Source: an uncultured Oscillospiraceae bacterium
Lineage (GTDB): Bacteria; Bacillota; Clostridia; Oscillospirales; Oscillospiraceae
Reading direction: 5' to 3'
Length of the DNA stretch: 64,000 nt
Assembly: GCA_948616425.1 (NCBI GenBank)
Contig: CAPGBJ010000073.1
Location: 1-64,000 of the forward strand
Shown one piece after another: positions 63,495 to 64,000 of the stretch. Both the position numbers and the translations under genes were made by a program. How positions within the stretch are numbered: the stretch's first letter is position 1; the number at the start of each line of letters is the position of its first letter. The notes below the pieces were generated by a model. That model was given only the letters and a program-made list of their open reading frames with translations. It was not told the origin of the DNA and searched no databases.

Positions 63495-63625
63495 AATCTT
63501 TCTCCCTCATTTCTGATATTTTTACCATTTTTCGCAGGAATACTGGATATACTGCAAGAAAAATTGGGGCAGTATGGCGGAAAAAGACCCGCCTCCTGGG
63601 CGTATTGACATGCTTCAAACAAGCC

Positions 63626-64000
63626 CTAAGCCCTCAGAACAAAGATATGGGAGTCAAAGTCCTGGGCGGCGGCTTGGCCGGGCTGGCGCTCTCCAGCGGC
63701 GCTGTCGGTGGTGCACAGCCCCACCTCCATCAGTTCGTCGCCGTAGTGGGCAGACCCGCCGTCCACAGTGTAGCACAATTCTGGGTCCAGGCCGCGCAGA
63801 CGTACCCTGCGGTAGGGGCCGTTGACCTCGTTGAGCGCCTTGTACCAGCCCACCAGGGCGGTGCGCCTGTCGGGGCTGACCACCATCCAGGCGGTAAAAT
63901 TGCCCTCAAAGGGGGAGAGCAGGCGGTAGAAATCTCCAAACTGGATGACCTGCCGGTACTCCTTCATAAAGGCGATCTGCTCCCGCACCTGGGCGCGCTC
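63626..64000 (-). CDS. Alpha-galactosidase (GH36), C-terminal end, partial
   Basis: The last ~124 residues of a gene that runs off the right window edge. REQIAFMKEYRQVIQFGDFYRLLSPFEGNFTAWMVVSPDRRTALVGWYKALNEVNGPYRRVRLRGLDP and YGDELMEVGL are the hallmark C-terminal beta-sandwich of GH36 alpha-galactosidases. The catalytic domain lies outside the window. Ends 131 bases before the amidohydrolase start and is probably a separate unit. Confidence 0.87.
   Translation of the reverse strand, partial: ERAQVREQIAFMKEYRQVIQFGDFYRLLSPFEGNFTAWMVVSPDRRTALVGWYKALNEVNGPYRRVRLRGLDPELCYTVDGGSAHYGDELMEVGLCTTDSAAGERQPGQAAAQDFDSHIFVLRA

Overview
The window looks like chromosome from a GC-rich, anaerobic, gut-type Clostridia of the Oscillospiraceae kind (Flavonifractor/Lawsonibacter/Oscillibacter-like). 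This is inferred from gene style: AGGAGG-type ribosome binding sites, tripartite tricarboxylate transporters (TTT), a TAXI-TRAP importer, a DUF5058 membrane protein, FapA/CheX, and a sigma-54 regulator of the PrpR type. I found no rRNA, tRNA, insertion sequence, phage or CRISPR. Nearly every stretch is a catabolic or tailoring operon with its own regulator.

Region 1 (1-7.5 kb, + strand) is the most unusual part. It is a tightly coupled six-gene cluster: a sulfotransferase-like protein, an APS-kinase-like protein, a cytidylyltransferase-PEP mutase fusion, a radical SAM/SPASM-cytidylyltransferase fusion interrupted by one in-frame TAG, a phosphonopyruvate decarboxylase and a PHP phosphoesterase. 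PEP mutase plus phosphonopyruvate decarboxylase is the committed route to C-P bonds. With two nucleotidyltransferase domains and sulfo-transfer-type enzymes beside it, I infer a pathway for a nucleotide-activated phosphonate placed on a surface polymer, protein or small molecule.

Region 2 (7.5-15 kb): a LacI regulator divergent from two cytosolic Cys-type sulfatase-fold hydrolases and a TctCBA importer, with a perfect palindromic operator just downstream of a consensus promoter. Region 3 (15-20.4 kb): a SorC regulator, DhaL, DhaK, an LsrF-type aldolase/thiolase, a small VOC-like protein and D-lyxose isomerase; the regulator's putative operator is repeated in front of its own gene and of dhaL.

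Region 4 (20.4-27.7 kb): a LysR regulator divergent from an RraA-type aldolase, a second TctCBA system, an amidohydrolase and a 2-hydroxyacid dehydrogenase. Region 5 (27.8-34.9 kb, - strand): a ribose-type ABC operon (lacI, esterase, rbsB, rbsA, rbsC, rbsD, rbsK). Region 6 (35.2-38 kb, - strand): CheY-like, CheX-like and FapA proteins, which suggest motility.

Region 7 (38.1-43.1 kb): an acylating aldehyde dehydrogenase, an iron alcohol dehydrogenase and an HMG-CoA lyase-like enzyme, divergent from a LysR regulator. Region 8 (43.2-51.8 kb): a complete 2-oxoacid/acetoin dehydrogenase complex (E3, E1 alpha, E1 beta, E2), an AEC permease, lipoate ligase and a PrpR-type sigma-54 activator; a good -24/-12 promoter lies in front of the operon. 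Region 9 (51.8-59 kb): LysR, split transketolase and a 3-hydroxyisobutyrate dehydrogenase-like enzyme, facing a TAXI-TRAP importer. Region 10 (59.4-64 kb, - strand): AbgB-like M20 amidohydrolase, DUF5058 and a partner membrane protein, glutaminase, and the C-terminus of a GH36 alpha-galactosidase cut by the window edge.
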